Shown here in pieces: positions 36,664-45,781 of a stretch of 64,000 bases of DNA. The stretch is from positions 1 to 64,000 of the forward strand of contig NZ_JBAMMY010000155.1 in NCBI RefSeq assembly GCF_051233685.1. The letters run 5' to 3'. Under the pieces are notes generated by a model. That model made no database searches and was not told where the DNA came from. It saw only the letters and a program-made list of their open reading frames with translations. Source of the stretch: RPRI01 sp051233685 (GTDB taxonomy: Bacteria; Desulfobacterota; Desulfobacteria; Desulfobacterales; RPRI01). How positions within the stretch are numbered: position 1 is the first letter of the stretch; each line of letters begins with the position of its first letter. Both the position numbers and the translations under genes were made by a program.

Positions 36664-38376
36664 ATGAAAAATAAATGGCACATACACCAACCGGATAAAA
36701 AGCTTGTCGACAAAATTTCAAAGGCAATAAAATGCAGCCCTGTAATTGCCTCAATATTGGTAAACCGCGGAATTTTCTCTGCCGAAGAAGCTCATGCTTT
36801 TTTAAATATTTCCATTGATAATCTCAGATCGCCCTTTTCCATAAAAGACATGGAGATAGCCGCAAATAGGATTTATGATGCAATTTTGCGCCGTGAAAAG
36901 ATACTCATTTTCGGTGATTACGATGCAGACGGTGTAACATCAACTGCGCTTCTTATGGAATTTTTCCGGCATACTAAAGCTGATGTTTCATACTATATTC
37001 CGGACAGAATAAAAGAAGGATATGGCCTGCAGGAAAAGCATATTGCCGAAATTGCCATACCAGGCAATATAGACTTAATTATTACTGTTGACTGCGGCTC
37101 AAGCAGCAATGAAGCTGTTGCAGCAGCTAACGATGCCGATATAGATATAATTATAACAGACCATCATATACTTCCGGAAAAACTTCCTGAAGCATTGGCA
37201 ATTATAAGTCCCAAGCGTCCCGACTGCAACTCGGGTCTTTCCCATCTTGCCGGTGTAGGGGTTGCTTTTTATCTGGTAATATATCTTAGAAAATATCTGC
37301 GTGATATGCATTTTTGGGATAGATATCCCGAACCAAACCTTAAGAATCTGTGCGATCTGATTGCGCTTGGTACAGTTGCTGATATGGTTCCGCTTTTGGA
37401 AGAAAACCGGGTTTTTACCAGAATCGGACTCGATCTGATCAATTCCGGCAGCAGGATCGGAATAAGCGCACTTTTAAAGGCAGGCAATTACAGAGATACA
37501 ATAGATTCCGAAGATATCGCCTTCAGGCTTGCTCCCCGCATAAATGCAATGGGAAGAATAGATAACGCAAAAGAAGCTGTTGAACTTCTTCTTACCGGCA
37601 ATCCTTATACTGCGGATAATATCGCCCGGCAAATGAATCAAATGAATACAAAAAGACAGACTATAGAAAAAAAGGTATTTGATGAAATTATAGAATATAT
37701 ACAAAATAATCCGGATATCCTTTTATCAAAATCCATTGTTCTTTCCCACCATGGCTGGCATGAAGGAATTCTCGGTATAGTTGCTTCAAGGCTTGTGGAG
37801 AAATTTCACCGCCCCGTTGTGCTTTTTGTACAAAAAGAAACCATCGCCAAAGGTTCGGGAAGAAGCACTCCTTATTTCAATTTATACGAAGGCCTTGCAG
37901 CATGTTCAGATATTCTCGAAGCATTCGGAGGCCATTCCATGGCAGCAGGTGTAAAAATAAAAATTGATAATTTAAGCTTATTCAAACAGGAATTTGAAAA
38001 TGCCGTTTTAAAAATGTCACAGCCTGAAGATTTATTTCCCGATATATATGTAGATCATGAGCTTATTTTTGATGACATAAGCACAGGTTTTCTTGATGAA
38101 TTGGAATCCTTAAAGCCTTTTGGTGCAGGTAATCCGGAACCTATTTTTATTGCCCGCAATATTAATGTTATATCTTCTGATATTGTTGGAGAAAATCACA
38201 GACGAATGGTTCTAAGCAGCTCATCAGGCAAAAAAGACAATTATTACAATGCCATCCATTTCAATATAGATAAGAGCTTACCTGAAAAAACAATTTATGA
38301 GCAAATAGCATTCAGGCTTCGTTGGAACCGATGGAATGGAAATAAATCCATTCAACTTGTTATTGAAAATATATAA
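36664..38376 (+). CDS. recJ: Single-stranded-DNA exonuclease RecJ
   Basis: A 570-residue DHH/DHHA1 phosphoesterase that degrades single-stranded DNA 5' to 3' in recombination and mismatch repair. Motifs in order: FGDYDADGVTS (about 82-92), VDCGSSSNEA, TDHHILP, LAPRINAMGRI, then the DHHA1 GGHSMAAG near residue 426 and the C-terminal OB-type domain with PFGAGNPEPIF. Length matches E. coli RecJ (577). It stands alone with a MITE fragment just upstream. Confidence 0.94.
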   Translation: MKNKWHIHQPDKKLVDKISKAIKCSPVIASILVNRGIFSAEEAHAFLNISIDNLRSPFSIKDMEIAANRIYDAILRREKILIFGDYDADGVTSTALLMEFFRHTKADVSYYIPDRIKEGYGLQEKHIAEIAIPGNIDLIITVDCGSSSNEAVAAANDADIDIIITDHHILPEKLPEALAIISPKRPDCNSGLSHLAGVGVAFYLVIYLRKYLRDMHFWDRYPEPNLKNLCDLIALGTVADMVPLLEENRVFTRIGLDLINSGSRIGISALLKAGNYRDTIDSEDIAFRLAPRINAMGRIDNAKEAVELLLTGNPYTADNIARQMNQMNTKRQTIEKKVFDEIIEYIQNNPDILLSKSIVLSHHGWHEGILGIVASRLVEKFHRPVVLFVQKETIAKGSGRSTPYFNLYEGLAACSDILEAFGGHSMAAGVKIKIDNLSLFKQEFENAVLKMSQPEDLFPDIYVDHELIFDDISTGFLDELESLKPFGAGNPEPIFIARNINVISSDIVGENHRRMVLSSSSGKKDNYYNAIHFNIDKSLPEKTIYEQIAFRLRWNRWNGNKSIQLVIENI

Positions 38377-38728
38377 ATTTTCCTTGCATTCCTGTCTGCG
38401 CACCATTATTATATACCCCTTAAAACAGCAGTTGAATATGTTATTTGTTGGCTCTTCAAAATGAGTCATAATTCGAACGGCAAAGTAAAAAGCTTCATAT
38501 GCAAGATGTGCTTATTGTGCCGAAAGGCATAAGTTTAGGGTAGGGGGATACAGGAAGTATTTCAAAGTTAACGTTTACGCTGTACTCCTTATCACTTACT
38601 GCGGAATTTGAGACTGACGCAGAGACTTTGGCAAAAGCTTAACACCAATCAATTAGAAGCGTTACAATGATGTTTCACATAGGAAGTTTGTACCAAGCCG
38701 TAAATATTAATTAACAATATAAGGGTGA
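38377..38728. other. Gene-free interval of 352 bases
   Basis: No convincing frame, hairpin or consensus promoter on either strand. It separates recJ from the small-protein/RNase Z pair. Confidence 0.4.
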
Positions 38729-38734
38729 ATGCAA

Positions 38735-39157
38735 ATGGCTAAGGTATTCCGGCCAAGTAATAGAGAATCAAATATTTTATCTAAAATTGAATCTTCGAAA
38801 GAATATGCTCGCAAACAGGCAATAAACACAATCAAAGAATGCTATGAGCCCCTTTCTAACGCAATTACCTCAAAGCTAATAGAAGATAATCTGATAGAAA
38901 CAACTAATAAAAACAGTTCTCAGGAACAAATTCGAATGTGTCTTGAGAAATTAACCCGTTCCGAAGATTTTGATATTGATTTCGTTATTGCTCCATATAG
39001 AAATCTTATTCCCCAACCAAATATTGTATCGCTTTATGTAACGTCTTTTGTAATTGAACAGCTTATAAAGCATAAAGATATTGTTGAAATTTTCGGTTCT
39101 GATGAAGATTTATATACTTGTATTAACAGACAGGTTATGAAATATTTATCGGCATAA
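38735..39157 (+). CDS. Hypothetical protein co-transcribed with the RNase Z-like gene
   Basis: A 140-residue helical protein, MAKVFRPSNRESNILSKIE..., with no recognised domain. Its stop overlaps the next ATG by one base (TAATG), so it is translationally coupled to the metallo-beta-lactamase protein. Of two nearby ATGs the second is chosen because AGGGTGA sits a normal distance before it. It has no membrane segment. A helper or RNA-binding role is possible but unsupported. Confidence 0.65.
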   Translation: MAKVFRPSNRESNILSKIESSKEYARKQAINTIKECYEPLSNAITSKLIEDNLIETTNKNSSQEQIRMCLEKLTRSEDFDIDFVIAPYRNLIPQPNIVSLYVTSFVIEQLIKHKDIVEIFGSDEDLYTCINRQVMKYLSA

Positions 39158-40173
39158 TGCGCCCTCTCTTTCATCCAAGGACAGTAAACGGCCCTTTCGG
39201 TGATCCAGGATTATTTATATCTTTTCTCTTTCAAAAGCGGGCTATATTATTTGATCTTGGAGATATTCATTCCCTTTCATCCGGAGATATCCTTAAAATA
39301 AGCCATGTTTTTGTGTCGCACACGCACATGGATCATTTTTCAGGTTTTGACAGACTGCTGCGACTTCTTCTGGGAAGAAACAAAGATATTTACTTTTATG
39401 GGCCGGAGGGTTTTTTAAGTAATATAGAGGGTAAACTGGCAGGATATTCATGGAATCTTGTCCATAATTATAAAAATCCTTTAATTCTGCACGCAACAGA
39501 AGTCAACCCTGATAAACAAATCACAAAAACATTCCGCTGCATTAACAAGTTCACTCCTGATCCTGAAATAATTATAAATAGTTTTAACGGCACCCTGCAC
39601 AAAGAACCGGCTTTTAATGTTTCAGCTCTGATAATCGACCACGGAATACCCTGTTTGGGCTTTTCAACCAAAGAGCAATTCCACATAAACATAATTAAAA
39701 AAAATGTTGAATCTTTAGGGCTTGAAATCGGACCCTGGCTTAGAAATTTAAAAGATGCACTATATAAGCAACAAGATCCGGATTCTGTTTTTGAGGTTTG
39801 TTCGGGTGAAAACAAAACGGTGAATAAGAAATTTAACCTTGGAGAACTTTCTGAAAAGATAGTTTTAATTACCCGGGGCCAAAAAATAACCTACATCGCG
39901 GATACAGCATTCAATAAATCCAATACAGATAAAATAATTGAATTTGCGAAAGATTCCGATTATCTTTTTATTGAGGCGAGCTTTCTTCACAAGGACTGCG
40001 AGCTTGCAGAAAAGAAGCTGCATCTAACAGCAAGGCAGGCAGGCTATCTGGCGGCCATGGCAAAAGCCAAACTATTTACAATTTTTCATTTTTCTCCCAG
40101 AAACATCGGACAAGAAAGACTTTTGTATCAGGAAGCAAGACAGGAATATGAAAAACACATATCAGCAACCTGA
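39157..40173 (+). CDS. RNase Z-like metallo-beta-lactamase-fold protein
   Basis: A 338-residue zinc hydrolase of the RNase Z group, which trims tRNA 3' ends. The zinc motif is VSHTHMDHFSGFDRL (about 53-67), with further ligands near ALIIDHG, YIADTAF and FIEASFLHKDC...HLTARQAG and the final FHFSPR. The chain is split unusually and the start LFDLGDIHSLSSGD is somewhat unlike canonical RNase Z (~310 residues), so other MBL nucleases remain possible. The upstream small gene overlaps it. Confidence 0.82.
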   Translation: MRPLFHPRTVNGPFGDPGLFISFLFQKRAILFDLGDIHSLSSGDILKISHVFVSHTHMDHFSGFDRLLRLLLGRNKDIYFYGPEGFLSNIEGKLAGYSWNLVHNYKNPLILHATEVNPDKQITKTFRCINKFTPDPEIIINSFNGTLHKEPAFNVSALIIDHGIPCLGFSTKEQFHINIIKKNVESLGLEIGPWLRNLKDALYKQQDPDSVFEVCSGENKTVNKKFNLGELSEKIVLITRGQKITYIADTAFNKSNTDKIIEFAKDSDYLFIEASFLHKDCELAEKKLHLTARQAGYLAAMAKAKLFTIFHFSPRNIGQERLLYQEARQEYEKHISAT

Positions 40174-40252
40174 GAGCTTTGAATAACTCTTTTACCCAAA
40201 TCCATAGTCCCGGGATAAACAACAGACTGAAAAATATAAAGCTTTAAATAAA

Positions 40253-40298
40253 AATTCCAATATTCAAATCTGAACTTTATGATTTGAATATTGGAATT
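40253..40298 (-). terminator. Terminator with an 18-base perfect stem, shared by convergent genes
   Basis: AATTCCAATATTCAAATC and its exact complement GATTTGAATATTGGAATT flank a 10-base loop. On the minus strand the stem is followed by TTTTATTT, so it ends the rplM-rpsI message; on the plus strand it may also stop the RNase Z-like gene. Confidence 0.7.
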
Positions 40299-40437
40299 AT
40301 GTTCACAATTACATTGCAGCCAAAATGGAACTGTATCTGCCTCCATAAATGAAGTACAGATTATGAATTCCATAGCTTCAGATGGTTTTTATACAAAGGA
40401 CACGGTCCAATATACCAATATGATACAATATGAAATT

Positions 40438-40833
40438 CTAACGTTTTGAGAATTGGTACCTTGCTCTTGCGCCTCTCTGACCGTATTTCTTTCTTTCTTT
40501 TATTCTTGGGTCCCTTTTTACAAAGCCTGCTTTTTTCAAAACCTGCCTTAAATCAGGATTTGACAGCATAAGAGCTCTTGTTATTCCAAGCCTTACAGCG
40601 CCTGACTGTCCGGAAATTCCGCCACCTAAAACACGCACTTTGACATCAAATGTACCAAGCGTATTGGTTATTACAAAAGGCTTAATTAAATCAATTCTTG
40701 CCGATTCGACCTTGAAATATTGTTCAATAGGCAGGTCGTTGATAATAACCAGTCCGGTTCCAGGCTTCATCCAAGCTTTGGCAATAGCTTTTTTCCGTCT
40801 TCCGGTGGCATAAAACACGTTTTGTTTCTCCAT
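40438..40833 (-). CDS. rpsI: 30S ribosomal protein S9
   Basis: A 131-residue protein with the S9 signature GGGISGQSGAVRLGITRALM and the basic C-terminal tail KKYGQRGARARYQFSKR that reaches the P-site tRNA. It follows rplM by 26 bases, the classic rplM-rpsI pair. Confidence 0.96.
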   Translation of the reverse strand: MEKQNVFYATGRRKKAIAKAWMKPGTGLVIINDLPIEQYFKVESARIDLIKPFVITNTLGTFDVKVRVLGGGISGQSGAVRLGITRALMLSNPDLRQVLKKAGFVKRDPRIKERKKYGQRGARARYQFSKR

Positions 40834-40859
40834 TTATTTCCTCAATAAAAAAAGTAATA

Positions 40860-41294
40860 TCACAATTTAATTATCTCAGGCGTCTGGGCAACATGCGGGT
40901 GCTTTTCGCCAGCGTAAACTTTAAGTTTTTTATAAAGTTTAGCTCCCAGCTTATTCTTGGGCAACATGCCTTTCACAGCAAAGCGGATAACATCCTCAGG
41001 CTTCTTTTCAAGAAGTTTTTTTACAGTAATTTCTTTAAGTCCGCCAACATATCCACTATGTTTATAATAGCGTTTCTGATCCGGTTTTCTGCCTGTAAGA
41101 GCAATCTTATCAGCGTTAATTACAATAACGCTTTCGCCCATATCTACGTGAGGCGTAAACAATGGATTGTTTTTACCTCTAAGGCGCGAAGCTACATTGG
41201 TTGCAAGCCTTCCAAGCACAGCGCCATTTGCATCAATTAGCACCCATTTATCTTCGTTATCTTCATTCTTTGCACTGTATGTATATTTTTTCAC
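40860..41294 (-). CDS. rplM: 50S ribosomal protein L13
   Basis: A 144-residue protein. Its start codon is GTG with AGGAG eight bases upstream. WVLIDANGAVLGRLATNVASRLRGK near the N-terminus and AVKGMLPKNKLG mark L13. First gene of the rplM-rpsI pair, with a good promoter just upstream. Confidence 0.96.
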   Translation of the reverse strand: MKKYTYSAKNEDNEDKWVLIDANGAVLGRLATNVASRLRGKNNPLFTPHVDMGESVIVINADKIALTGRKPDQKRYYKHSGYVGGLKEITVKKLLEKKPEDVIRFAVKGMLPKNKLGAKLYKKLKVYAGEKHPHVAQTPEIIKL

Positions 41295-41326
41295 AGCAAA
41301 AACTCCTGTTAATTTAGAATCCGATA

Positions 41327-41355
41327 CTTTTAATTAAATTAACCGACTGTGTCAA
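41327..41355 (-). promoter_or_regulatory. Sigma-70-type promoter for rplM-rpsI
   Basis: On the minus strand TTGACA (41350-41355), a 17-base spacer, then TAAAAG (41327-41332, four of six consensus bases). The -35 is perfect. It ends about 33 bases before the GTG start. Confidence 0.55.
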
Positions 41356-41386
41356 GAAAAAAGTATTTATTTTGAATTAATGGATT

Positions 41387-42880
41387 CTACTTTCCGGACT
41401 TGACCTCATCAAAATTTAAATAAAATCTATTTGTTTCAAGCGATAAATTTCCGGTTTTAGTGCTGTTGCCCCTGGTCAGCCAGCCGGAGTGATGAAGCGT
41501 TACAAGGGAATAGGCTGATATCCATGAAAGGCTTACTAAAACAAAAACACCGTATAAATAGGCAAAAAGCCCGTCTGAGTTTCCGCAGCGCTTTGCGTAC
41601 AAAATACTTGCCATACTTGATGTGAATATTATTCCTATCAAAATACTTATGCCAAATTCGACAATATGCCAGCAACAAAAGGATATTGTAACAAAAATAA
41701 ATAACGGAGATAATATTATTCCAATCGAACTCAGAATAAAATTTATACGTGCTCCAAGTGCGGAATCCTTTCTGAACTTTTTAAAAATAAATCCCGACAT
41801 AACAATAGTTTCACGGATGTGGCTGCGCGCCCAGCGCAATAACATCTTGCAAAGGTTCGTATACTTTACCGGTACATTGGTAAATGCCACAGAATTTTGC
41901 TGGTAAAATACATTATAGCCTTCTCTGATTATAAGGTTTGTCATGGCCCGGTCTTCACCTATACTGGAAGGTTTGCCGAAAAAGGTTTGATTAAGCCATT
42001 CCAAAAGAACCGGAGCAACAACATCCTTGCGGTAAGCTGAAAGGGCGCCGGGAGTGCACATCACGGTATTTACCATGCTCTGGCTGGCCCGGATAAAATC
42101 AAAACTGAAAAGAAATATTACATCAAGCATCTTTGGAATTATGCCTTCATTCCGGTTAAGAACACGTATGCTTCCTGAAACGGCGCCTATTTTGCTGTTT
42201 ATAGCAAAAGGACTTATAAGATTTTTGAGAGTATCGGGTTTGACCTCTGAATCACTGTCAACCGTCACAAACACATCTCCTGTGCTTTGTTGAAATCCCG
42301 AATAAAGAGCGTGCCTTTTCCCTTTATTTTGAGGAAGCTTTATCGCAATAATCTTTCTTCCCAATTCCCGTTTAGCTTTAGATATCCAATCCCATGTATC
42401 ATCGGAACTTCCATCATCAACAGCAATGATTTGAAGTTTATTTAAAGGATAGTCGCTTTCTGCAAGGCTTTTTAGAGTCATATATACCTGTTTGCCTTCG
42501 TTGAAAGCAGGCACAACGACACTGCATGAAAGCAAATCATTATCATTTAAAGATGAAGCAGGTTTATATTTATAAACAAGATAAAGCCTCCATAAAAACT
42601 CAATTATATTGATTGCAATAAAGAACAGTGCAAACAGCATAAAAGCTCTTCCGTACGGATTTTGCCTCATCTCTTCCCTGATCATTGCAATACGTTCTAA
42701 AAAAAATATGTCCATTACTACAATTGAAACCATTGCAAGACATATTGATATTTTGATGATCATATCAAATTGGTATCCCTTTGAAGAAAGAGACTTAGAA
42801 AAAACAATTAAATTCTGCCTGAGATTGCTTATAAAATGCAAAAGAGCTGAAAAATTCTTTATATGAATAAAAGGGGCCAT
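41387..42880 (-). CDS. Membrane glycosyltransferase, GT2 (hyaluronan/chitin-synthase-like)
   Basis: A 497-residue processive-type family 2 glycosyltransferase. Two membrane helices near residues 42-65 and 80-102 precede the catalytic domain: SVVVPAFNEGKQVY, VDDGSSDDTW, TVDSDSEVKPDTL (DxD-like), a GEDRAMTNL acid (catalytic base candidate), and the QxxRW-like LLRWARSHI. Three or four more helices follow. It adds sugars to an exported polysaccharide or glycolipid. There is no partner gene next to it. The ATG is preceded by AGGA at about 11 bases. Confidence 0.87.
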   Translation of the reverse strand: MAPFIHIKNFSALLHFISNLRQNLIVFSKSLSSKGYQFDMIIKISICLAMVSIVVMDIFFLERIAMIREEMRQNPYGRAFMLFALFFIAINIIEFLWRLYLVYKYKPASSLNDNDLLSCSVVVPAFNEGKQVYMTLKSLAESDYPLNKLQIIAVDDGSSDDTWDWISKAKRELGRKIIAIKLPQNKGKRHALYSGFQQSTGDVFVTVDSDSEVKPDTLKNLISPFAINSKIGAVSGSIRVLNRNEGIIPKMLDVIFLFSFDFIRASQSMVNTVMCTPGALSAYRKDVVAPVLLEWLNQTFFGKPSSIGEDRAMTNLIIREGYNVFYQQNSVAFTNVPVKYTNLCKMLLRWARSHIRETIVMSGFIFKKFRKDSALGARINFILSSIGIILSPLFIFVTISFCCWHIVEFGISILIGIIFTSSMASILYAKRCGNSDGLFAYLYGVFVLVSLSWISAYSLVTLHHSGWLTRGNSTKTGNLSLETNRFYLNFDEVKSGK

Positions 42881-42907
42881 CGTATTATTTTCCTATTTAG
42901 AATGCAT

Positions 42908-42960
42908 AAAAGCCTGTATGACATCGAAATAAATCTGACAAATCGATAATACAGGCTTTT
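42908..42960. other. Long hairpin in the leader of the glycosyltransferase gene
   Basis: Arms AAAAGCCTGTAT (42908-42919) and ATACAGGCTTTT (42949-42960) enclose 29 bases, with an inner ATCG/CGAT pair. On the plus strand a T-run follows (TTTTTGTATTTTTATT). It ends 28 bases before the glycosyltransferase start on the other strand, so it could be a leader structure or an outward terminator. The rest of 42881-43486 (606 bases) is AT-rich and gene-free. Confidence 0.4.
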
Positions 42961-43486
42961 TGTATTTTTATTATATGTCCTAAATAAATATTTGAATATT
43001 TATAATTAATTAAACTTCCGATACTTTTCGCGCATGCTTTTCTACTCCTGCATATATATAATGTCAACAAGAATAATGTATTTTCAGCAGCTCTATGAAA
43101 ATGTTCTTTTTCGTTCAGCATAAGTCAATAGCGCTCACTACAAGCTTTAAAGAAAAGAAAATTTTGACGGACTTTTCACCAAGGCATCAAACTTGACATA
43201 TGAGTCTGTTAATGCAATAGATCAAACAAGAAAAGCTTATACATATGCCTGTTTTTACCCTGCTAACAGAAGCTGTGTGAAAAACATTTTACTAAAGGCA
43301 TTGTAATCAACCTTGGAACTTATATTAGATCAAAACTTGTAAAGCAATAAAGAATAAGTATAAAAAAACAAGAAAATTTTTCCGGACTTTTTTTTGCCGT
43401 TTAAAAACAAATCAGGCGGGCTTTCTGTTATGTTAACTTCCCCTGATAGGCCTGGCTTTTAAAAACACACCTCATACAGATAGCAT

Positions 43487-45361
43487 ATGAATAGAACTGA
43501 TCAAAAGACTGAGCATTATAAATTGGATTTTGAACCCGTTGGCCTTCGGGGACAATGCGATTCCGATAAGTCACTACTAGAATGTGCTCATCAACTTGGA
43601 ATAAATATTAAAAGCGTATGCGGAGGCTATGGGAAATGCCGTTCCTGCAAGATTAAAATTCTTGATGGAACAGTTTCGGAGCCGGCTATTAGCGAAAAAG
43701 AAATATTATCCTCAAAAGAGCGTGAGCGGGGATGGTGTCTGGCTTGCAAGACATATCCATTAAGCGACCGCAGATTATACCTTCCTCCTGAATCGATTAC
43801 CGCACCTCAACGAGCCCAGACAGAAGGTCTGGAAATCGACATTGCTCCTGAACCTGTTGTAAATTCTTATAAGATTGCCGTTAATCCTGCTTCTTTTTCA
43901 GATCTGCGCGGTGATGCCGACCGGATTTTGGAAACCATTAATTTAACTCATAACATTAGCTGTTCTTCAATTGATATCGATGTCATGAGAAATCTTTCTC
44001 CAAAACTGCGGGAATGGAACTGGATGTGCAATTTCCTTGTTCGTAAAGACGAGGCAATAGGTTTATCTTTATCAGACCGTAAGCTTGGGTTTGCCGTAGA
44101 TTTGGGAACAACTAAAATTGCCGGATATCTGGTTGATTTGGAAAGCGGCAAAACACTTGCTGCCGAAGGAATAATGAACCCTCAAATAGGTTATGGTGAG
44201 GATATTATAAGCCGCATTACACATGCAATTCAATCTCCTGCTGAAGCAACCCGGTTAAAGAATCTTGCCATCAATTCACTCAACAATTCAGCCAAAGATT
44301 TATGTTTAAAGATTGGTGCAAAAACAGATGAAATCACTGATGCGGTAATTGTAGGAAATACTGCAATACATCATTTACTGCTTAACCTGCCTGTAAAGCA
44401 ACTGGCTGAATCGCCTTTTATTCCTGCAGTAAGAAAATCTTTGGATATAAAAGCACGAGATGCCGGTCTGCAAATTGCCCCGGGTGCTTTTATACATCTT
44501 TTGCCTAATATAGCCGGATTTGTTGGTGCGGATCATACTGCAGCCTTGCTGTCGGTAGATGCAGAAAATATCAAAGGAGTTGAATTGGTTATTGATATTG
44601 GAACCAATACCGAGATTTCATTGATAGTAAACGGAGAAATAGTCAGTGCTTCCTGTGCTTCCGGTCCTGCGTTTGAGGGAGGACACATCAAGTGTGGGAT
44701 GCGGGCTTCGGGCGGAGCTATCGAAGATATACTCATATTAAACGGCAAAACAAAATATCAGACCATTGACGGAGCACCACCGGTCGGTATATGCGGATCA
44801 GGCATACCGGATGCTTTGGCCCAATTGTATCTGGCAGGAATCATAGATAAAGGCGGCAGAATGTCTAAAGACCATCCCGGTGTTAGGAACAACGGGAAAT
44901 ATCCGGAATTTGTTCTGGTAAGTGAAGAGGAAAGAAACGGGCAGGCGGCTATTGTTGTTACCCAGAGTGATATCAGAGAATTGCAGCTTGCTAAAGCCGC
45001 TATCCGCACCGGCATCCAGCTCTTGCTGGAAGCCAAAGGTTGCGCTGAATACGATATCACCCGGGTAATCATTGCCGGAGCTTTTGGAAGTTATATCAAT
45101 GTAGCCAGCGCTGTAGCAGTTGGTCTGCTGCCGTGTTTGCCTTATGAACGTTTCAAACAGGTTGGAAATGCAGCAGGCATAGGTGCAAAGATGGCCTTGA
45201 TTTCTTCAGAAAAACGATTGTATGCTCAAAACCTGGCTTCAAGAACGCAATATATTGAATTAAGCACTGTACCTGCTTTTATGCCAACTTTTGTTCAGGC
45301 AGGCTATTTGGGATTATACAGACTGTCGGGCGGCAAAAGAATGGAAATTGACAAGGAGTAA
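43487..45361 (+). CDS. ASKHA-fold corrinoid-activation-like protein with N-terminal 2Fe-2S ferredoxin domain
   Basis: A 624-residue protein. The N-terminal ferredoxin domain (to about 85) has CGGYGKCRSC and a later cysteine in RGWCLACKT, the usual 2Fe-2S set. From about 200, the ATP-dependent reactivase domain (DUF4445/COG3894 type) has GFAVDLGTTKIAGYLVD, VIDIGTNTEISLI, GPAFEGGHIKCGMRASGGAI, and IIAGAFGSYINV. Such proteins reduce the cobalt of corrinoid methyltransferases using ATP and an iron-sulfur cluster. No methyltransferase gene is next to it, so the partner is elsewhere. It is followed by queF after six bases. Confidence 0.9.
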   Translation: MNRTDQKTEHYKLDFEPVGLRGQCDSDKSLLECAHQLGINIKSVCGGYGKCRSCKIKILDGTVSEPAISEKEILSSKERERGWCLACKTYPLSDRRLYLPPESITAPQRAQTEGLEIDIAPEPVVNSYKIAVNPASFSDLRGDADRILETINLTHNISCSSIDIDVMRNLSPKLREWNWMCNFLVRKDEAIGLSLSDRKLGFAVDLGTTKIAGYLVDLESGKTLAAEGIMNPQIGYGEDIISRITHAIQSPAEATRLKNLAINSLNNSAKDLCLKIGAKTDEITDAVIVGNTAIHHLLLNLPVKQLAESPFIPAVRKSLDIKARDAGLQIAPGAFIHLLPNIAGFVGADHTAALLSVDAENIKGVELVIDIGTNTEISLIVNGEIVSASCASGPAFEGGHIKCGMRASGGAIEDILILNGKTKYQTIDGAPPVGICGSGIPDALAQLYLAGIIDKGGRMSKDHPGVRNNGKYPEFVLVSEEERNGQAAIVVTQSDIRELQLAKAAIRTGIQLLLEAKGCAEYDITRVIIAGAFGSYINVASAVAVGLLPCLPYERFKQVGNAAGIGAKMALISSEKRLYAQNLASRTQYIELSTVPAFMPTFVQAGYLGLYRLSGGKRMEIDKE

Positions 45362-45367
45362 AATAAT

Positions 45368-45781
45368 ATGGCTAAGAATAAAAAACTAAAACCGGACTAT
45401 AATGCAAATAGTCCCGAAGATATTAAGATAGATATTTTAGATTCTATGGACTACAAATACAGGCAGAAAAGAGATATTGATATTGAAATAAGACAGCCTG
45501 AATTTACTTCCGTATGCCCCATGACAGGCCTTCCCGATTTCGGCACTATAGTTATTAAATACACACCTGATAAAAAAATAATAGAGTTAAAATCCTTGAA
45601 ATATTACCTGCTCCAATACAGAAATGTCGGTATTTTTTACGAGCATGTAGTAAATCATATTTTGGATGATCTTGTAGAAGTGCTCAAACCAAAGCAAATG
45701 GAAATCACAGGTGAATTCAGTGCAAGAGGGGGTATAATTACCAAGGCTGTTGCTATCTATAGACTCTATGCTGAAGATTAA
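45368..45781 (+). CDS. queF: PreQ0 reductase QueF
   Basis: A 137-residue NADPH-dependent enzyme reducing 7-cyano-7-deazaguanine to preQ1 in queuosine synthesis. The catalytic cysteine is in FTSVCPMTGLPDFG, followed by the substrate motif (FxExKSLKYYL) ELKSLKYYLLQYRN and a conserved HV in YEHVVN. It is the short single-domain (YkvM) type. It lies downstream of the ASKHA gene and has no other que genes near. Confidence 0.93.
   Translation: MAKNKKLKPDYNANSPEDIKIDILDSMDYKYRQKRDIDIEIRQPEFTSVCPMTGLPDFGTIVIKYTPDKKIIELKSLKYYLLQYRNVGIFYEHVVNHILDDLVEVLKPKQMEITGEFSARGGIITKAVAIYRLYAED

Noticed and set aside
43141..43450. Two similar short motifs (AAGAAAATTTT followed by CGGACTTTT)
   Set aside because: The match is low-complexity, AT-rich and short, and may be chance.
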